A stretch of DNA of 64,000 bases from an uncultured Ruminococcus sp. (GTDB lineage Bacteria; Bacillota; Clostridia; Oscillospirales; Ruminococcaceae): the NCBI GenBank assembly GCA_946413815.1, contig CAMKMD010000001.1:62001-126000 (forward strand), written 5' to 3'. Below the pieces are notes generated by a model that saw only the letters and a program-made list of their open reading frames with translations, did no database searches and was not told where the DNA came from. The translations under genes were made by a program, and so were the position numbers. Of this stretch, positions 49,533 to 58,548 are shown in pieces (positions within the stretch are counted from its first letter, which is position 1; every line of letters begins with the position of its first letter).

Positions 49533-49701
49533 TCCTTTTCCCTCCGTTGCCGGAAATGTATCCGGCTATTTGTATATCATTATACATAGCAACCTTAAAT
49601 AATTCTTAAAAAAACCACGGAAACCGCAAATAATGATAATAATTCTCAGTTCAGGGCTCACCGATAATTGCGGTCTTGCTAAAACCGAGGCTGCAGGCTG
49701 C

Positions 49702-49732
49702 AAAAAAGGACCATCGCCTGAAGCGATGATCC
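49702..49732 (-). terminator. rnpB terminator
   Basis: GATCATCGC/GCGATGGTC stem with one wobble, small loop, followed on the minus strand by six T. Confidence 0.85.
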
Positions 49733-49756
49733 TGATTGATCCCTGTATATGGGATA

Positions 49757-50104
49757 ATGTGACCAGACCGATAAGCCGGGTTCTGTCGTGTACGGCAATT
49801 TATCTACTCCTTCCGTCGCCGGAAGGCTCAAGCCGTCATTGCCAGATATCCGCCGAGCAGACGTTAAGATACCTGACACCAATAGACGTTGCATCGGGTA
49901 GGGTTTACATAGCAGTACGGTCTCCCGCACTCTGGTGGGCTCTTACCCCGCCTTTCCACCATCACCCCCGCAAGCGGAGGCAGTATATCTCTGTTGCACT
50001 TGCCCTAAGGTCGCCCTCGGCTGCCGTTAGCAGCTACCCTGCTCTGTGATGCCCGGACTTTCCTCGTGACCTGAACGATCCCGCTGCCGTATGGACTGCT
50101 CACA
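49757..50104 (-). ncRNA. rnpB: RNase P RNA, bacterial class A
   Basis: Catalytic RNA that removes 5' leaders from tRNA precursors. On the minus strand it contains GAGGAAAGTCCGGGC near the 5' end, CAGGGTAGCTGCTAACGGC, GTGCAACAGAGA, GGTAAGAGCCCACC and CCCGATGCAACGTC, and ends ACGACAGAACCCGGCTTATC. These are universal conserved segments (P4, J5/15, J3/4, P2). The first and last segments pair as P1/P2. The promoter (50110-50138) and terminator fix the ends to within a few bases. Confidence 0.96.
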
Positions 50105-50109
50105 TACGT

Positions 50110-50138
50110 ATTCTACCATATTTCCGCCCTTATGTCAA
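50110..50138 (-). promoter_or_regulatory. rnpB promoter
   Basis: Minus strand: TTGACA (50133-50138), 17-bp spacer ending ATGG, TAGAAT (50110-50115). It overlaps the end of the YolD-like gene. Confidence 0.85.
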
Positions 50139-50537
50139 GTGCGGGGCTATATCGTAGATGCTCTCCACTTTTATCTCCGTACCGTCAGTGAAGTAAAGCA
50201 CCTTCATCACCTCGTCTATGCGGCGGAGCGCACCCTCGTGGAAGGCATAGCTGCCGCCCTCCTTGAGCTTGTCCGGAACGAAGTATACCACCCATACCTC
50301 AGGCTGTTCGCCTATACGTTCAAGCAACATCCCCAGCACGCTGTCTATGCGGTTCTCGCGCTCCTCACAGCTTTCCATGGCGGAGTCGGTAAGTCTTCCC
50401 GCCTCGCCGACCTTGTCGTCAAGGCCGCTGAGAGCGTCGAAGGAGGCGAACAGTTCCGCACGCTTATATGTGCTCAGCTTCCGCCTTATGCCCGGCTCGG
50501 GGCGCGGAAGGTCTATTATATCATCATACTTTCCCAT
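50130..50537 (-). CDS. YolD-like family protein
   Basis: Soluble 135-residue protein resembling the YolD-like family, with the typical start KYDDIIDLPRPE and the 'YKRAELFASFDALSGLDDKV' segment. In other Firmicutes these genes often accompany Y-family DNA polymerase genes, but none is present here. The ATG at 50537 matches the family start and has GAGGA upstream. It follows the CD1247-like gene by 46 bases and ends over the rnpB promoter. Confidence 0.78.
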   Translation of the reverse strand: MGKYDDIIDLPRPEPGIRRKLSTYKRAELFASFDALSGLDDKVGEAGRLTDSAMESCEERENRIDSVLGMLLERIGEQPEVWVVYFVPDKLKEGGSYAFHEGALRRIDEVMKVLYFTDGTEIKVESIYDIAPHLT

Positions 50538-50583
50538 AGTATTCCTCATAAATAAACGGACGGCCGAAGCCGTCCGCATATCA

Positions 50584-51087
50584 TTACTTATCCTCGGGAG
50601 CCTGAGCGTCTCCGTTTGCTGCCTCGATATCCTCGATGGTCACATCATCAAGATCGAACTCAAGGAGCTCGTTGCAGTTAGGACAGTTGATGGAGCCTTC
50701 CTCAAGCATATTCTCGTTAATGAGAACTGTATCACCGCAGGTAGGGCAGGTGATCTCGTAAAGCTCGTCATCATCCTCTTCGTCGAACTCGTCATCGAAC
50801 TCGTCGTAATCATCGTCATCGAAGTCATCGCAGCCATTGCAGGGGCCGCATTCACCGTCTTCGTCAAAATCGTAGAAGTCCTCCTCAACTGCGCCGAGAT
50901 CCTCGTCAAGGATATCGCACAGCTCTGTGAGCTCGTCTACCTGGGACTGAAGGTCGTCAACGTAAAGAACCAGCTCGGAAAGCACCTCAGACATCTTTAC
51001 GAGTGCCTTGCCCTCCTTGGTGTTGGTGTCGATCTCAAGGCCTTCAATGAGTCCCTGTAAATAGGACATTTTCTCTGTAAGCTTCAT
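50584..51087 (-). CDS. CD1247-like acidic zinc-ribbon protein
   Basis: A 167-residue protein: an N-terminal helical CD1247-type domain (about 1-65, KLTEKMSYLQGLIEGLEIDT), a very acidic middle (about 70-110) with CGPCNGC, and a C-terminal zinc ribbon (CPTC ... CPNC, about 114-137). It lies just downstream of efp, a pairing common in clostridia. Molecular function unknown; a role with RNA or translation is inferred from context. Confidence 0.85.
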   Translation of the reverse strand: MKLTEKMSYLQGLIEGLEIDTNTKEGKALVKMSEVLSELVLYVDDLQSQVDELTELCDILDEDLGAVEEDFYDFDEDGECGPCNGCDDFDDDDYDEFDDEFDEEDDDELYEITCPTCGDTVLINENMLEEGSINCPNCNELLEFDLDDVTIEDIEAANGDAQAPEDK

Positions 51088-51139
51088 AACAGCTCCTCCT
51101 TTCGGACTGCAAAATGATTCATCCTTTGTGATGTGGGTC

Positions 51140-51697
51140 TTATGCTCTGGACATATACTCGCCTGTACGAGTATCGATCTGGATCTTCTCTCCCTCGTTA
51201 ATGAAGAGAGGAACCTTTACCTCAGCACCGGTCTCAACTGTAGCGGGCTTTGTAGCATTTGTAGCTGTATCGCCCTTGAAGCCGGGATCAGTCTGTGTTA
51301 CGACCAGCTCTACGAAGTTCGGGGGCTCTACGCCGAATACAGTACCCTTGTAGGAAAGGATCTTGCAGACCATCTCCTCCTTGACAAATCTGAAGCTGTC
51401 GCCGAGTGTGGATGCGCTGATCGGAACCTGCTCATAGGTCTCCATATCCATGAAGTAATAAAGCTCTCCGTCGTTGTAGCTGTACTGCATATCCTTTCTC
51501 TCTACGAAAGCTGTGGGGAACTTTGCTGTAGGATTGAAGGAAGTTTCAACTACCGAGCCGGTAATAACATTCTTGTACTTGGTTCTAACGAAAGCAGCTC
51601 CCTTACCGGGCTTAACGTGCTGGAATTCAATTACCTGAACTACCTGTCCGTCGAGCTCGAAAGTCACGCCGTTTCTGAAATCGCCTGCTGAAATCAT
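51140..51697 (-). CDS. efp: Elongation factor P
   Basis: Relieves ribosome stalling at polyproline. The 185-residue protein has three beta-barrel domains; the loop with the modifiable lysine is [12 protein letters not shown] (about 28-39), with K in the normal position. The C-terminal signature region TGEYMSRA closes the protein. ATG 51697 has GGAGGT seven bases upstream. Its own promoter lies between it and pepP. Confidence 0.97.
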   Translation of the reverse strand: MISAGDFRNGVTFELDGQVVQVIEFQHVKPGKGAAFVRTKYKNVITGSVVETSFNPTAKFPTAFVERKDMQYSYNDGELYYFMDMETYEQVPISASTLGDSFRFVKEEMVCKILSYKGTVFGVEPPNFVELVVTQTDPGFKGDTATNATKPATVETGAEVKVPLFINEGEKIQIDTRTGEYMSRA

Positions 51698-51736
51698 TAT
51701 AAATACCTCCGTATTTTTCAAATATTACATACATAC

Positions 51737-51765
51737 ATTTTATCACAAGTCCGTGTTTTTTGCAA
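51737..51765 (-). promoter_or_regulatory. efp promoter
   Basis: Minus strand: TTGCAA (51760-51765), 17-bp spacer ending TGTGA, TAAAAT (51737-51742). Confidence 0.75.
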
Positions 51766-51782
51766 TACTTCTTGTGATATTA

Positions 51783-52853
51783 TTATAAAGTTATGAGGTT
51801 TTTTGCAAATTTCGTAATGTTATCGCAGCCGTTTTCGTGCAAAACGACAAAGTCCTCTATACGTACTCCGAATTTGCCTGCGATGTAGATGCCGGGTTCT
51901 ATGGTAACGACCGCATTTTCGCAGAGTATCTGCGTATTGTTCGGGGCTGCGTTGGGCTTCTCATGTATCTCAAGGCCCACGCCGTGGCCGAGGGAATGAC
52001 CGAAGCAGTCGCCGTAGCCTGCATCATCTATGACAGAGCGGGCGATGAGGTCGAGAGACTTGCCTGTGATGCCGCTCTTTGCCGCTCTTATGGCGTTGTT
52101 CTGAGCCTCGAGCACGATGTTATAGACCTTCTCCATCTCCTCCGTGGGTTTGCCTACGCAGAGAGTACGGGTCATATCGCTGTGATAGCCGTTCCATACT
52201 GCGCCGAAGTCGATAAGGACGAACTCACCCTCCTGTATCAGCTTACCGGAGGGCACTCCGTGGGGCATGGAGGTATTCGCACCGGAGAGTACTATGGTAT
52301 CGAAGGAAAGGTCCTCCGCCCCGTGCAGGAACATGATATGGTTGAGCTGGAGCGCTATCTCACGCTCGCTGACACCCGGCTTTATGGAGGGGAGCAGCTC
52401 CTCGAGAGCATTCTCCGCGATCTCCTGCGCCTTGCTGATATATCCTATCTCAGCCTCGTCCTTGCAGCTGCGGAGGGCGTTGATGGCGTTGCTGAGGGCA
52501 TCGGTGGAGATTATCTCCGTATCCGGCAGACTGGTCTTCAGCTGCGAAAGCTCGCTTACTGTCATTATCTGCGATTCTATGGCGCAGTTTGCGGCGCCGT
52601 GCTCGTGTATGAGCTGTGATATCTGGGAATAGAGCTTCTTCTGCTCGATGACTTCGGCAGTCTTTACAGTTGCTCTCGCCTTTTCGATATACCTGAAATC
52701 TATCAGCAGGTAGGCCTTGTCCCTGAAGGCAAGTACTGTACCGGCCGATGAACGCATACCGGTGAAGTATCTGCGGTTAACATCGGAGGTTATCAGGGCA
52801 CAGTCTATGCCTGTGGGGAGCTGCCGGAACAGCTTTTCAAATCTTTCTGTCAT
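51783..52853 (-). CDS. Xaa-Pro aminopeptidase (M24)
   Basis: Metal-dependent peptidase of 356 residues that removes N-terminal residues preceding proline. It has a creatinase-type N-terminal domain (about 1-125) and a pita-bread catalytic domain with metal ligands: two Asp in FGAVWNGYHSDMTRT, His in GHSLGHGVGLEIHE, and Glu in TIEPGIY and GVRIEDF. It follows aroQ closely and precedes efp, a conserved clostridial order linking proline-related functions. Confidence 0.92.
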   Translation of the reverse strand: MTERFEKLFRQLPTGIDCALITSDVNRRYFTGMRSSAGTVLAFRDKAYLLIDFRYIEKARATVKTAEVIEQKKLYSQISQLIHEHGAANCAIESQIMTVSELSQLKTSLPDTEIISTDALSNAINALRSCKDEAEIGYISKAQEIAENALEELLPSIKPGVSEREIALQLNHIMFLHGAEDLSFDTIVLSGANTSMPHGVPSGKLIQEGEFVLIDFGAVWNGYHSDMTRTLCVGKPTEEMEKVYNIVLEAQNNAIRAAKSGITGKSLDLIARSVIDDAGYGDCFGHSLGHGVGLEIHEKPNAAPNNTQILCENAVVTIEPGIYIAGKFGVRIEDFVVLHENGCDNITKFAKNLITL

Positions 52854-52862
52854 TCCGGCACC

Positions 52863-53291
52863 TCACATTTCAGCGAGTGCCTGCACTGCAAGGTAGTAGC
52901 TCATAAATCCGAAACCGGCGATGCTGCCGCTGCATACGGGGGCGATGACCGAGTTGGAGCGGAACTCCTCACGGGCATCAACATTGCTGATATGCACCTC
53001 GATAACGGGTATCTTTACAGCTGAGATGGCATCACGGATGGCATAGCTGTAGTGTGTATAGGCTCCGGCATTGAGTATCACTCCGGAGTATATCTTTCTC
53101 GCCTCATGCAGCTTGTCGATGATAGCACCCTCATGGTTTGACTGGAAGAAGTCGCACTCCATGCCGGCTTTCTCTGCACGCTCCCTTATATTTGCGCAGA
53201 GCTCATCAATGCCTGCGCTGCCGTATACTCCCGGCTCACGCTCACCGAGAAGGTTGAGGTTCGGGCCGTTTATTACCAGTATCTTTTTCAT
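52863..53291 (-). CDS. aroQ: 3-dehydroquinate dehydratase, type II
   Basis: Third step of the shikimate pathway, removing water from 3-dehydroquinate. The 142-residue protein has the type II signature INGPNLNLLGEREPGVYG (about 6-23) with catalytic Tyr23, the NHEGAIIDKLHEA substrate site and the catalytic His in EVHISN. It is separate from the aroB-aroA-aroC-like operon. Its ATG overlaps the yqeG stop by four bases. Confidence 0.95.
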   Translation of the reverse strand: MKKILVINGPNLNLLGEREPGVYGSAGIDELCANIRERAEKAGMECDFFQSNHEGAIIDKLHEARKIYSGVILNAGAYTHYSYAIRDAISAVKIPVIEVHISNVDAREEFRSNSVIAPVCSGSIAGFGFMSYYLAVQALAEM

Positions 53292-53809
53292 ATATATCTC
53301 TCCTTTTCAGGATCCCTGCGGAAGACCTTCTTCGGAAGGAAGGGCTTTTCCAGTACACGCTTGAACCTTATGAATCTCTGCTTCTTCGGCTCCTTTGCTA
53401 TAGGCTCGACGTAGAGCATTTTTATGCCATAAAGATTTGCTCCTGCTACATCAGTGAATATCTGGTCACCTACTGCAGCTATCTGTTCCTTCGGCAGTCC
53501 GAGCACAGAGGCCGCCTCCGAATAGCCCTTTGTGAGGGGCTTTGCGCCCTCGCATACGTACTCAAGCCCGAGCAGATCGGCAAAGGGCTTTACTCTCGGC
53601 GCCTTGTTGTTTGATACAATGACAGCAGCAATGCCGCTGTTCCTCATATCCGCAAGCCATTCCATAACACCCTGCGACGGAACGGGATTATCGTGTGTCG
53701 TGAGGGTATTGTCAATATCGAGTATCAGCCCTTTAACGCCCATACGTTCAAGCACACCCGGCGTTATGTCTGTTACTCTGTGAAATGCAGCTGTTATACT
53801 GAAGATCAT
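53288..53809 (-). CDS. YqeG family HAD IIIA-type phosphatase
   Basis: Soluble phosphatase of about 173 residues. HAD motif I is LILDIDNTLTTHDNPVPSQ (about 27-45), motif II is VIVSNNK, and motif III is VGDQIFTDVAGANLYG. YqeG-type proteins act on small phosphorylated metabolites such as phosphatidylglycerolphosphate; the substrate is not known here. ATG 53809 has GGAGG four bases before it. It precedes aroQ, overlapping by four bases, and lies downstream of the rpsU terminator. Confidence 0.88.
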   Translation of the reverse strand: MIFSITAAFHRVTDITPGVLERMGVKGLILDIDNTLTTHDNPVPSQGVMEWLADMRNSGIAAVIVSNNKAPRVKPFADLLGLEYVCEGAKPLTKGYSEAASVLGLPKEQIAAVGDQIFTDVAGANLYGIKMLYVEPIAKEPKKQRFIRFKRVLEKPFLPKKVFRRDPEKERYI

Positions 53810-53835
53810 CTTTCCTCCCATGTATAAGGCAAATG

Positions 53836-53860
53836 AAAAAGCGGACCAAGGTCCGCTTTT
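53836..53860 (-). terminator. rpsU terminator
   Basis: AAAAGCGGACC/GGTCCGCTTTT stem with a tiny loop and a T tail on the minus strand. Confidence 0.85.
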
Positions 53861-53884
53861 ATCAACGTTTTTAATGCTGTAAGA

Positions 53885-54058
53885 TCAATACTTGCGCTTA
53901 CGAGCTGCCTCAGACTTCTTCTTACGCTTAACTGAAGGCTTTTCGTAATGCTCTCTCTTACGAACCTCAGCAATTACTCCGTCCTTTGCGCAGCTTCTCT
54001 TGAATCTCTTCAGTGCTGTATCTAAGGACTCGTTCTTGCCAACACGTACTTCTGCCAT
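53885..54058 (-). CDS. rpsU: 30S ribosomal protein S21
   Basis: Small basic ribosomal protein of 57 residues. The translation begins [20 protein letters not shown] and ends SEAARKRKY, the standard S21 pattern. A GGAGGG site precedes the ATG at 54058. It has its own promoter, a structured leader of about 155 nt, and a strong terminator, so it is a separate unit. Confidence 0.96.
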   Translation of the reverse strand: MAEVRVGKNESLDTALKRFKRSCAKDGVIAEVRKREHYEKPSVKRKKKSEAARKRKY

Positions 54059-54213
54059 TATCTTTCCCTCCTTTATAACAGAGGCTTCCCGGAGCGAAAC
54101 TCCGGTGCATATATGCCAACCGCCAGGAGCATTCGGAATGCTCAGACGCCAGTCACCTTTACCCCATTTGTATAATTTACGAATAATATTACATATCAGT
54201 GCAACACTAATAT
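54059..54213 (-). promoter_or_regulatory. Structured 5' leader of rpsU
   Basis: On the minus strand the leader holds a GAGCATTCC/GAATGCTC hairpin (about 54133-54149) within GGCGTC ... GGCGG flanks, then CCGGAG-TTTCG-CTCCGG (about 54091-54107) next to the ribosome binding site. The density of pairing suggests a regulatory RNA, perhaps autogenous control; no known riboswitch is recognised. Confidence 0.45.
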
Positions 54214-54219
54214 ATTAAT

Positions 54220-54248
54220 ATTTTATCACACTCTCCGGTGTATGTCAA
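54220..54248 (-). promoter_or_regulatory. rpsU promoter
   Basis: Minus strand: TTGACA (54243-54248), 17-bp spacer ending TGTGA, TAAAAT (54220-54225). Confidence 0.8.
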
Positions 54249-54275
54249 GTGGTTTTTCAAATAATTAAAAATTCG

Positions 54276-56681
54276 TTATTTTGCAACAATATTAACAAGT
54301 TTATTTGGTACATATATCTGCTTGACTATTGTCTTGCCCTCAACGGTCTCCTTTACCTTCTCATCGTCCATTGCCATAGCAAGAACAGTGTCCTTGTCTG
54401 CATCAACGGCGATGTTGAGCTTTGACTTGACCTTGCCGTTGATCTGTACAACGATCTCGATGGTATCGTCCTTGCAGAGAGCCTCGTCATATGTAACCCA
54501 GCTCTGCTCGCTGAGCACCTTGCCGTTTGCGGCAAAATACATCTCCTCAGAGATATGCGGAGCAAAGGGATAGAGCATTGTGCAGAATGCGCTGAGCTCT
54601 GCCTTATTCACAGTGCCGGCTGTATAGATATCATTGATAAGGCTCATCATGGCTGCGATAGCTGTGTTGAACTTCATAGCCTCGATATCCTCTGATACCT
54701 TCTTGATGGTCTTGTGGAATCCGCTGCGGAGGGCATCGCTGTAGTCATCGCCGTCAGTCAGCATATCCTGGAGTCCCCATACTCTGTCAACAAAGCGCTT
54801 GCAGCCCTTGATGCTCGATTCGCTCCAGGGAGCTGCCTTCTCATAGTCGCCCATGAAGAGGACATAGAGCCTGAGTACATCTGCGCCGTATTCCTCAACC
54901 ACGTCGTTGGGATCGATAACGTTTCCTCTTGACTTGGACATCTTCTCGCCGTCCGGTCCGAGGATAAGTCCCTGGGCTGTACGCTTTGCATAAGGCTCTG
55001 ATGTGGGAACGAGCCCGAGATCATAGAGGAACTTATGCCAGAAGCGGCTGTAGATCATATGACGTGTAACGTGCTCCATACCGCCGTTGTACCAGTCAAC
55101 AGGGAGCCAGTACTTCAGATTCTCCTGTGCTGCGAATTCGCTGTCATTGTGGGGATCACAGTAGCGGAGGAAGTACCATGAGGAACCTGCCCACTGGGGC
55201 ATCGTATCGGTCTCACGCTTTGCGTCCTTTCCGCACTTCGGGCACTTGCAGTTCACGAAGCTGTCTATCTTGGCCAGCGGGCTCTCGCCGTCTGTACCGG
55301 GTTCGAAATTCTCAACATCGGGCAGTCTCAGAGGAAGCTCCTCATAGGGAACAGCCACCATGCCGCAGTCCGGACAGTGTACGATCGGGATAGGCTCGCC
55401 CCAGTACCTCTGACGGTTGAACGCCCAGTCCTTCATCTTGTACTGTACGCCCTTCTCGCCTACGCCCTTCTCCTCGAGGACTGCAAGTATCTTCTCGATA
55501 GCGTCCTTCTTGTTGGAGATGCCGTTGAGCACATCGGAGTTGACGAGCTCGCCCTCGCCGGTGTAGGCCTCCTTGGAGATGTCGCCGCCCTTGATTACCT
55601 CGATGATATCGATGCCGAACTTCTTTGCGAAGTCGTAGTCACGGGTATCATGCGCAGGTACTGCCATGATAGCGCCTGTGCCGTAGCCCATCATTACGTA
55701 GTCTGATATGTATATCGGGATCTCCTTGCCTGTGATTGGATTGATGGCTGTGAGTCCCTCGATCTTTACGCCTGTCTTGTCCTTGACGAGCTGAGTTCTC
55801 TCAAACTCCGTCTTCTTTGCGCACTCCTCCTTATAGGCATCCAGCTCTGCGATATTTGCAATGGAGCCGCGGTACTTCTGGATTATCGGATGCTCGGGAG
55901 CGATTACCATGAAGGTAACGCCGTAGAGAGTATCCGGACGTGTTGTATAGATACGGAGCTTGTCATCCTGCTCCTTGAGGCTGAAGTTCACGAATGCACC
56001 TGTGGACTTGCCTATCCAGTTTACCTGCTGGAGCTTTACGTTAGGGAGGTAGTCTACCTCCTCGAGGCCCTGAAGGAGCTTATCGGCATACTCTGTGATG
56101 CGGAGGTACCATACCTCCTTGGTCTTCTGTACGATGTCGCTGTGACATACATCACACTTACCGCCCTGTGAATCCTCGTTGGAGAGGACAACCTTACAGC
56201 TCGGGCAGTAGTTTACAGAGGTCTTGTCACGGAATACAAGTCCGTTCTCGAACATCTTGAGGAATATCCACTGTGTCCACTTGTAGTAGTTAACATCTGT
56301 GGTATCGATAACTCTTGACCAGTCAAAGGAGAAGCCGACTGTGCGGAGCTGTCCTGTGAACTTCTCGATATTGCGGTCTGTAACGATACGGGGATGGATA
56401 TTCTCCTTGATAGCGGTATTCTCAGTCGGGAGGCCGTAAGCGTCATATCCCATGGGGAACATAACGTTGTAGCCCTCCATGCGGCGCTTTCTTGATACTA
56501 CCTCAAGTCCGGAGTAAGCCTTGATATGGCCTACGTGCATACCGTGACCTGAGGGATAGGGGAACTCTACCAGAGCGTAGAACTTCTTCTTGGAGTGATC
56601 CTCGGAAGCCTCGAAGCTGTGGTGTTCATCCCAGTATTTCTGCCACTTGGGCTCTATTGCTTTAAAATCATATCTGCTCAT
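54276..56681 (-). CDS. leuS: Leucyl-tRNA synthetase
   Basis: Class I synthetase charging tRNA-Leu, 801 residues, near the usual bacterial length. HIGH motif as PYPSGHGMHVGHIKAYSG (about 40-57), zinc-binding CPSCKVVLSNEDSQGGKC, the editing domain inserted in the barrel, and KMSKS in GEKMSKSRGNVIDP. It is read after rsfS with 30 bases between. Confidence 0.97.
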   Translation of the reverse strand: MSRYDFKAIEPKWQKYWDEHHSFEASEDHSKKKFYALVEFPYPSGHGMHVGHIKAYSGLEVVSRKRRMEGYNVMFPMGYDAYGLPTENTAIKENIHPRIVTDRNIEKFTGQLRTVGFSFDWSRVIDTTDVNYYKWTQWIFLKMFENGLVFRDKTSVNYCPSCKVVLSNEDSQGGKCDVCHSDIVQKTKEVWYLRITEYADKLLQGLEEVDYLPNVKLQQVNWIGKSTGAFVNFSLKEQDDKLRIYTTRPDTLYGVTFMVIAPEHPIIQKYRGSIANIAELDAYKEECAKKTEFERTQLVKDKTGVKIEGLTAINPITGKEIPIYISDYVMMGYGTGAIMAVPAHDTRDYDFAKKFGIDIIEVIKGGDISKEAYTGEGELVNSDVLNGISNKKDAIEKILAVLEEKGVGEKGVQYKMKDWAFNRQRYWGEPIPIVHCPDCGMVAVPYEELPLRLPDVENFEPGTDGESPLAKIDSFVNCKCPKCGKDAKRETDTMPQWAGSSWYFLRYCDPHNDSEFAAQENLKYWLPVDWYNGGMEHVTRHMIYSRFWHKFLYDLGLVPTSEPYAKRTAQGLILGPDGEKMSKSRGNVIDPNDVVEEYGADVLRLYVLFMGDYEKAAPWSESSIKGCKRFVDRVWGLQDMLTDGDDYSDALRSGFHKTIKKVSEDIEAMKFNTAIAAMMSLINDIYTAGTVNKAELSAFCTMLYPFAPHISEEMYFAANGKVLSEQSWVTYDEALCKDDTIEIVVQINGKVKSKLNIAVDADKDTVLAMAMDDEKVKETVEGKTIVKQIYVPNKLVNIVAK

Positions 56682-56711
56682 TTCTGCTCATTCCTTTTAC
56701 TTTATTTCCGC

Positions 56712-57080
56712 TCAGTCCTTTGCCATGATCGAGCTTATATCCATTGTTTCTCCGTCAGCCCAGAGTCCTTCCAGCTTGTAGAACTCTCTTGTCTCCTTGT
56801 AGAAGATGTGTACGATGATATCACCGTAGTCAAGTACTATCCAGGTATTGCCTGTGTCAGATTCCCTGCGCTCGGGCTCGATGCCCTTCTGTGAGAGCTG
56901 ATACTCCACCTCGTCTGCAAGTGCTCTTACGTGGGTATTGCTCGTTCCGTTCACTATAACGAAGTAGTCGGCAAGTATCGTAAGATCCGCCACCTTGATA
57001 GCCTGTATATTCTCGCCCTTCTTGCTGTCAAGCGCTCTGATGATTATTTCAAGCTTTTCCTGCTCTGTGATCTGTGCCAT
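56712..57080 (-). CDS. rsfS: Ribosome silencing factor (RsfS/YbeB)
   Basis: Binds L14 and blocks subunit joining under nutrient limitation. The 122-residue protein has the family segments 'IRALDSKKGENIQAIKVADL', ADYFVIVNGTSNTHVRALAD and 'TWIVLDYGDIIVHIFYKETR'. Its place between the LCP gene and leuS matches other clostridia. Confidence 0.95.
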   Translation of the reverse strand: MAQITEQEKLEIIIRALDSKKGENIQAIKVADLTILADYFVIVNGTSNTHVRALADEVEYQLSQKGIEPERRESDTGNTWIVLDYGDIIVHIFYKETREFYKLEGLWADGETMDISSIMAKD

Positions 57081-57097
57081 TTTTTCATTCCTTTCCT

Positions 57098-58516
57098 TTA
57101 TCTCGGAGCCTTTGCGGGATTACGCTCTGGCTCTGTGCCTTCCTCTATCTCGTCAAGAGTTGCTCCTGTATCGTCGTATGCTTCGTATACATAGTCCGTT
57201 ATGAGTTCCTGTATCGTGGAGTCTGTATTCTTCATATTGTTCTGATAGGGTCTGTAATACTGGTTGAGCATATCAAGCGTTGCCTGCTTGTGTACGGAGT
57301 ATACATCGTACTCCTGACCGTCCGGTGCCGGATACCTTGCGCCCTCGCCGGGTACCATATTCACCAGTACATCATCCATGCTCAGAGTGGAGGCAAAGTC
57401 TGCAACCATACCGATATCCTGAAGACTGAGGTTGGTATAGAGCAGCTCTCTGTCGTATATCTGCTTGAGATAGCCGTATAGCTTTATTCTTCCCTCGTCC
57501 TGCACGATGCTCTGGAGCTTGTTCATAGCTGCTACCATGAAGCGGCGCTGGTTCTGCATACGTCCGATATCTCCCTCCATCCATTCACGGCGGAAGCGGA
57601 TGAACCATTCGGCCTGCTCGCCTGTGAGAGTGATATCTCCCTCAGGGATTATCTTGTCTGCCTCGTACATGATCTCGTTATCTATCGTTATCGGGATGCC
57701 TCCGATGAGATCCACGATATCAACGATATCAAAGCAGGCTGTTGTGATATAGGCATCTATCGGGATTCCGAAGTTCTCCTCAACAGCGTTTACAACCTTC
57801 TGTATGGGGGTGAGGTTGTAGTTCTTGCCGCTGGAATAGATGCTGTTGAACTTTCCGGTGGGGCTGTTGGTGTAGTCCGGGAGGCAGCAGTCACGGGGTA
57901 TCTGGAGTATATTCAGCTTTCCGTGGCCGATATCGAATTCGAGCACCCACATAACGTCGGTGTTGTATTCCTCCTCGTCGAAGCCGAGGAGCAGTATGCT
58001 GTACTGTCCTTCGATAAGCTGCGGAAGATCGAGTCCGTCGGTGTAGTCCTTGATGACAATGTCTGAGTTGATATGGAAATCCGTATTGGAATCGTGCTTG
58101 ATGTCACCCTCCTTGTTGAGAGGCTGCCATTCCTTGACCATACGCATGATGGATATATTGCTGTCAGCGTCCGCATAGCGCAGTATCGGCATATTCAGCG
58201 TCATACCGGTCACTATGATGAGCGTTGCTATTATCGAAGTGAATTTTACGAGAAAATCCGCACCCTTAGGTGCTGACGGCTGCTGTACGGCTCTCTGTCT
58301 CTTGCCTGAACCCTTGCTTTTCTTAGGCTCCGGCGCAGGTCTGCGCTCAGGCTGAACGGGCTGTCTGCCCTCAGGGATCTGCGGCTCAAGCTTTCTCAGC
58401 GGCTTCGGCTTCACTTCACCGCCCTGAGGCTGCTGCGGGCTGATCCTGGTCAGTTTCCTCAGCGGCTTAGGAGCGCTTCCGCCTGTGCTGCCGTCCCTGG
58501 TCTCGTTCTCTGCCAT
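57098..58516 (-). CDS. LytR-CpsA-Psr (LCP) family cell-wall glycopolymer transferase
   Basis: Attaches glycopolymers such as teichoic acids or capsule to peptidoglycan. The 472-residue protein has a basic, Pro-rich cytoplasmic N-terminus with two KPLRKL repeats (about 16-45), one transmembrane segment (about 88-110), and an extracytoplasmic LCP domain with QYSILLLGFDEEEYNTDVMW, IPRDCCLPD and the later 'RFRREWMEGDIGRMQNQRRF' Arg cluster that binds polyprenyl phosphate. Reads into rsfS. Confidence 0.92.
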   Translation of the reverse strand: MAENETRDGSTGGSAPKPLRKLTRISPQQPQGGEVKPKPLRKLEPQIPEGRQPVQPERRPAPEPKKSKGSGKRQRAVQQPSAPKGADFLVKFTSIIATLIIVTGMTLNMPILRYADADSNISIMRMVKEWQPLNKEGDIKHDSNTDFHINSDIVIKDYTDGLDLPQLIEGQYSILLLGFDEEEYNTDVMWVLEFDIGHGKLNILQIPRDCCLPDYTNSPTGKFNSIYSSGKNYNLTPIQKVVNAVEENFGIPIDAYITTACFDIVDIVDLIGGIPITIDNEIMYEADKIIPEGDITLTGEQAEWFIRFRREWMEGDIGRMQNQRRFMVAAMNKLQSIVQDEGRIKLYGYLKQIYDRELLYTNLSLQDIGMVADFASTLSMDDVLVNMVPGEGARYPAPDGQEYDVYSVHKQATLDMLNQYYRPYQNNMKNTDSTIQELITDYVYEAYDDTGATLDEIEEGTEPERNPAKAPR

Positions 58517-58548
58517 ATATTATCCTCTTTTCGCACTTGTTATTGTTG

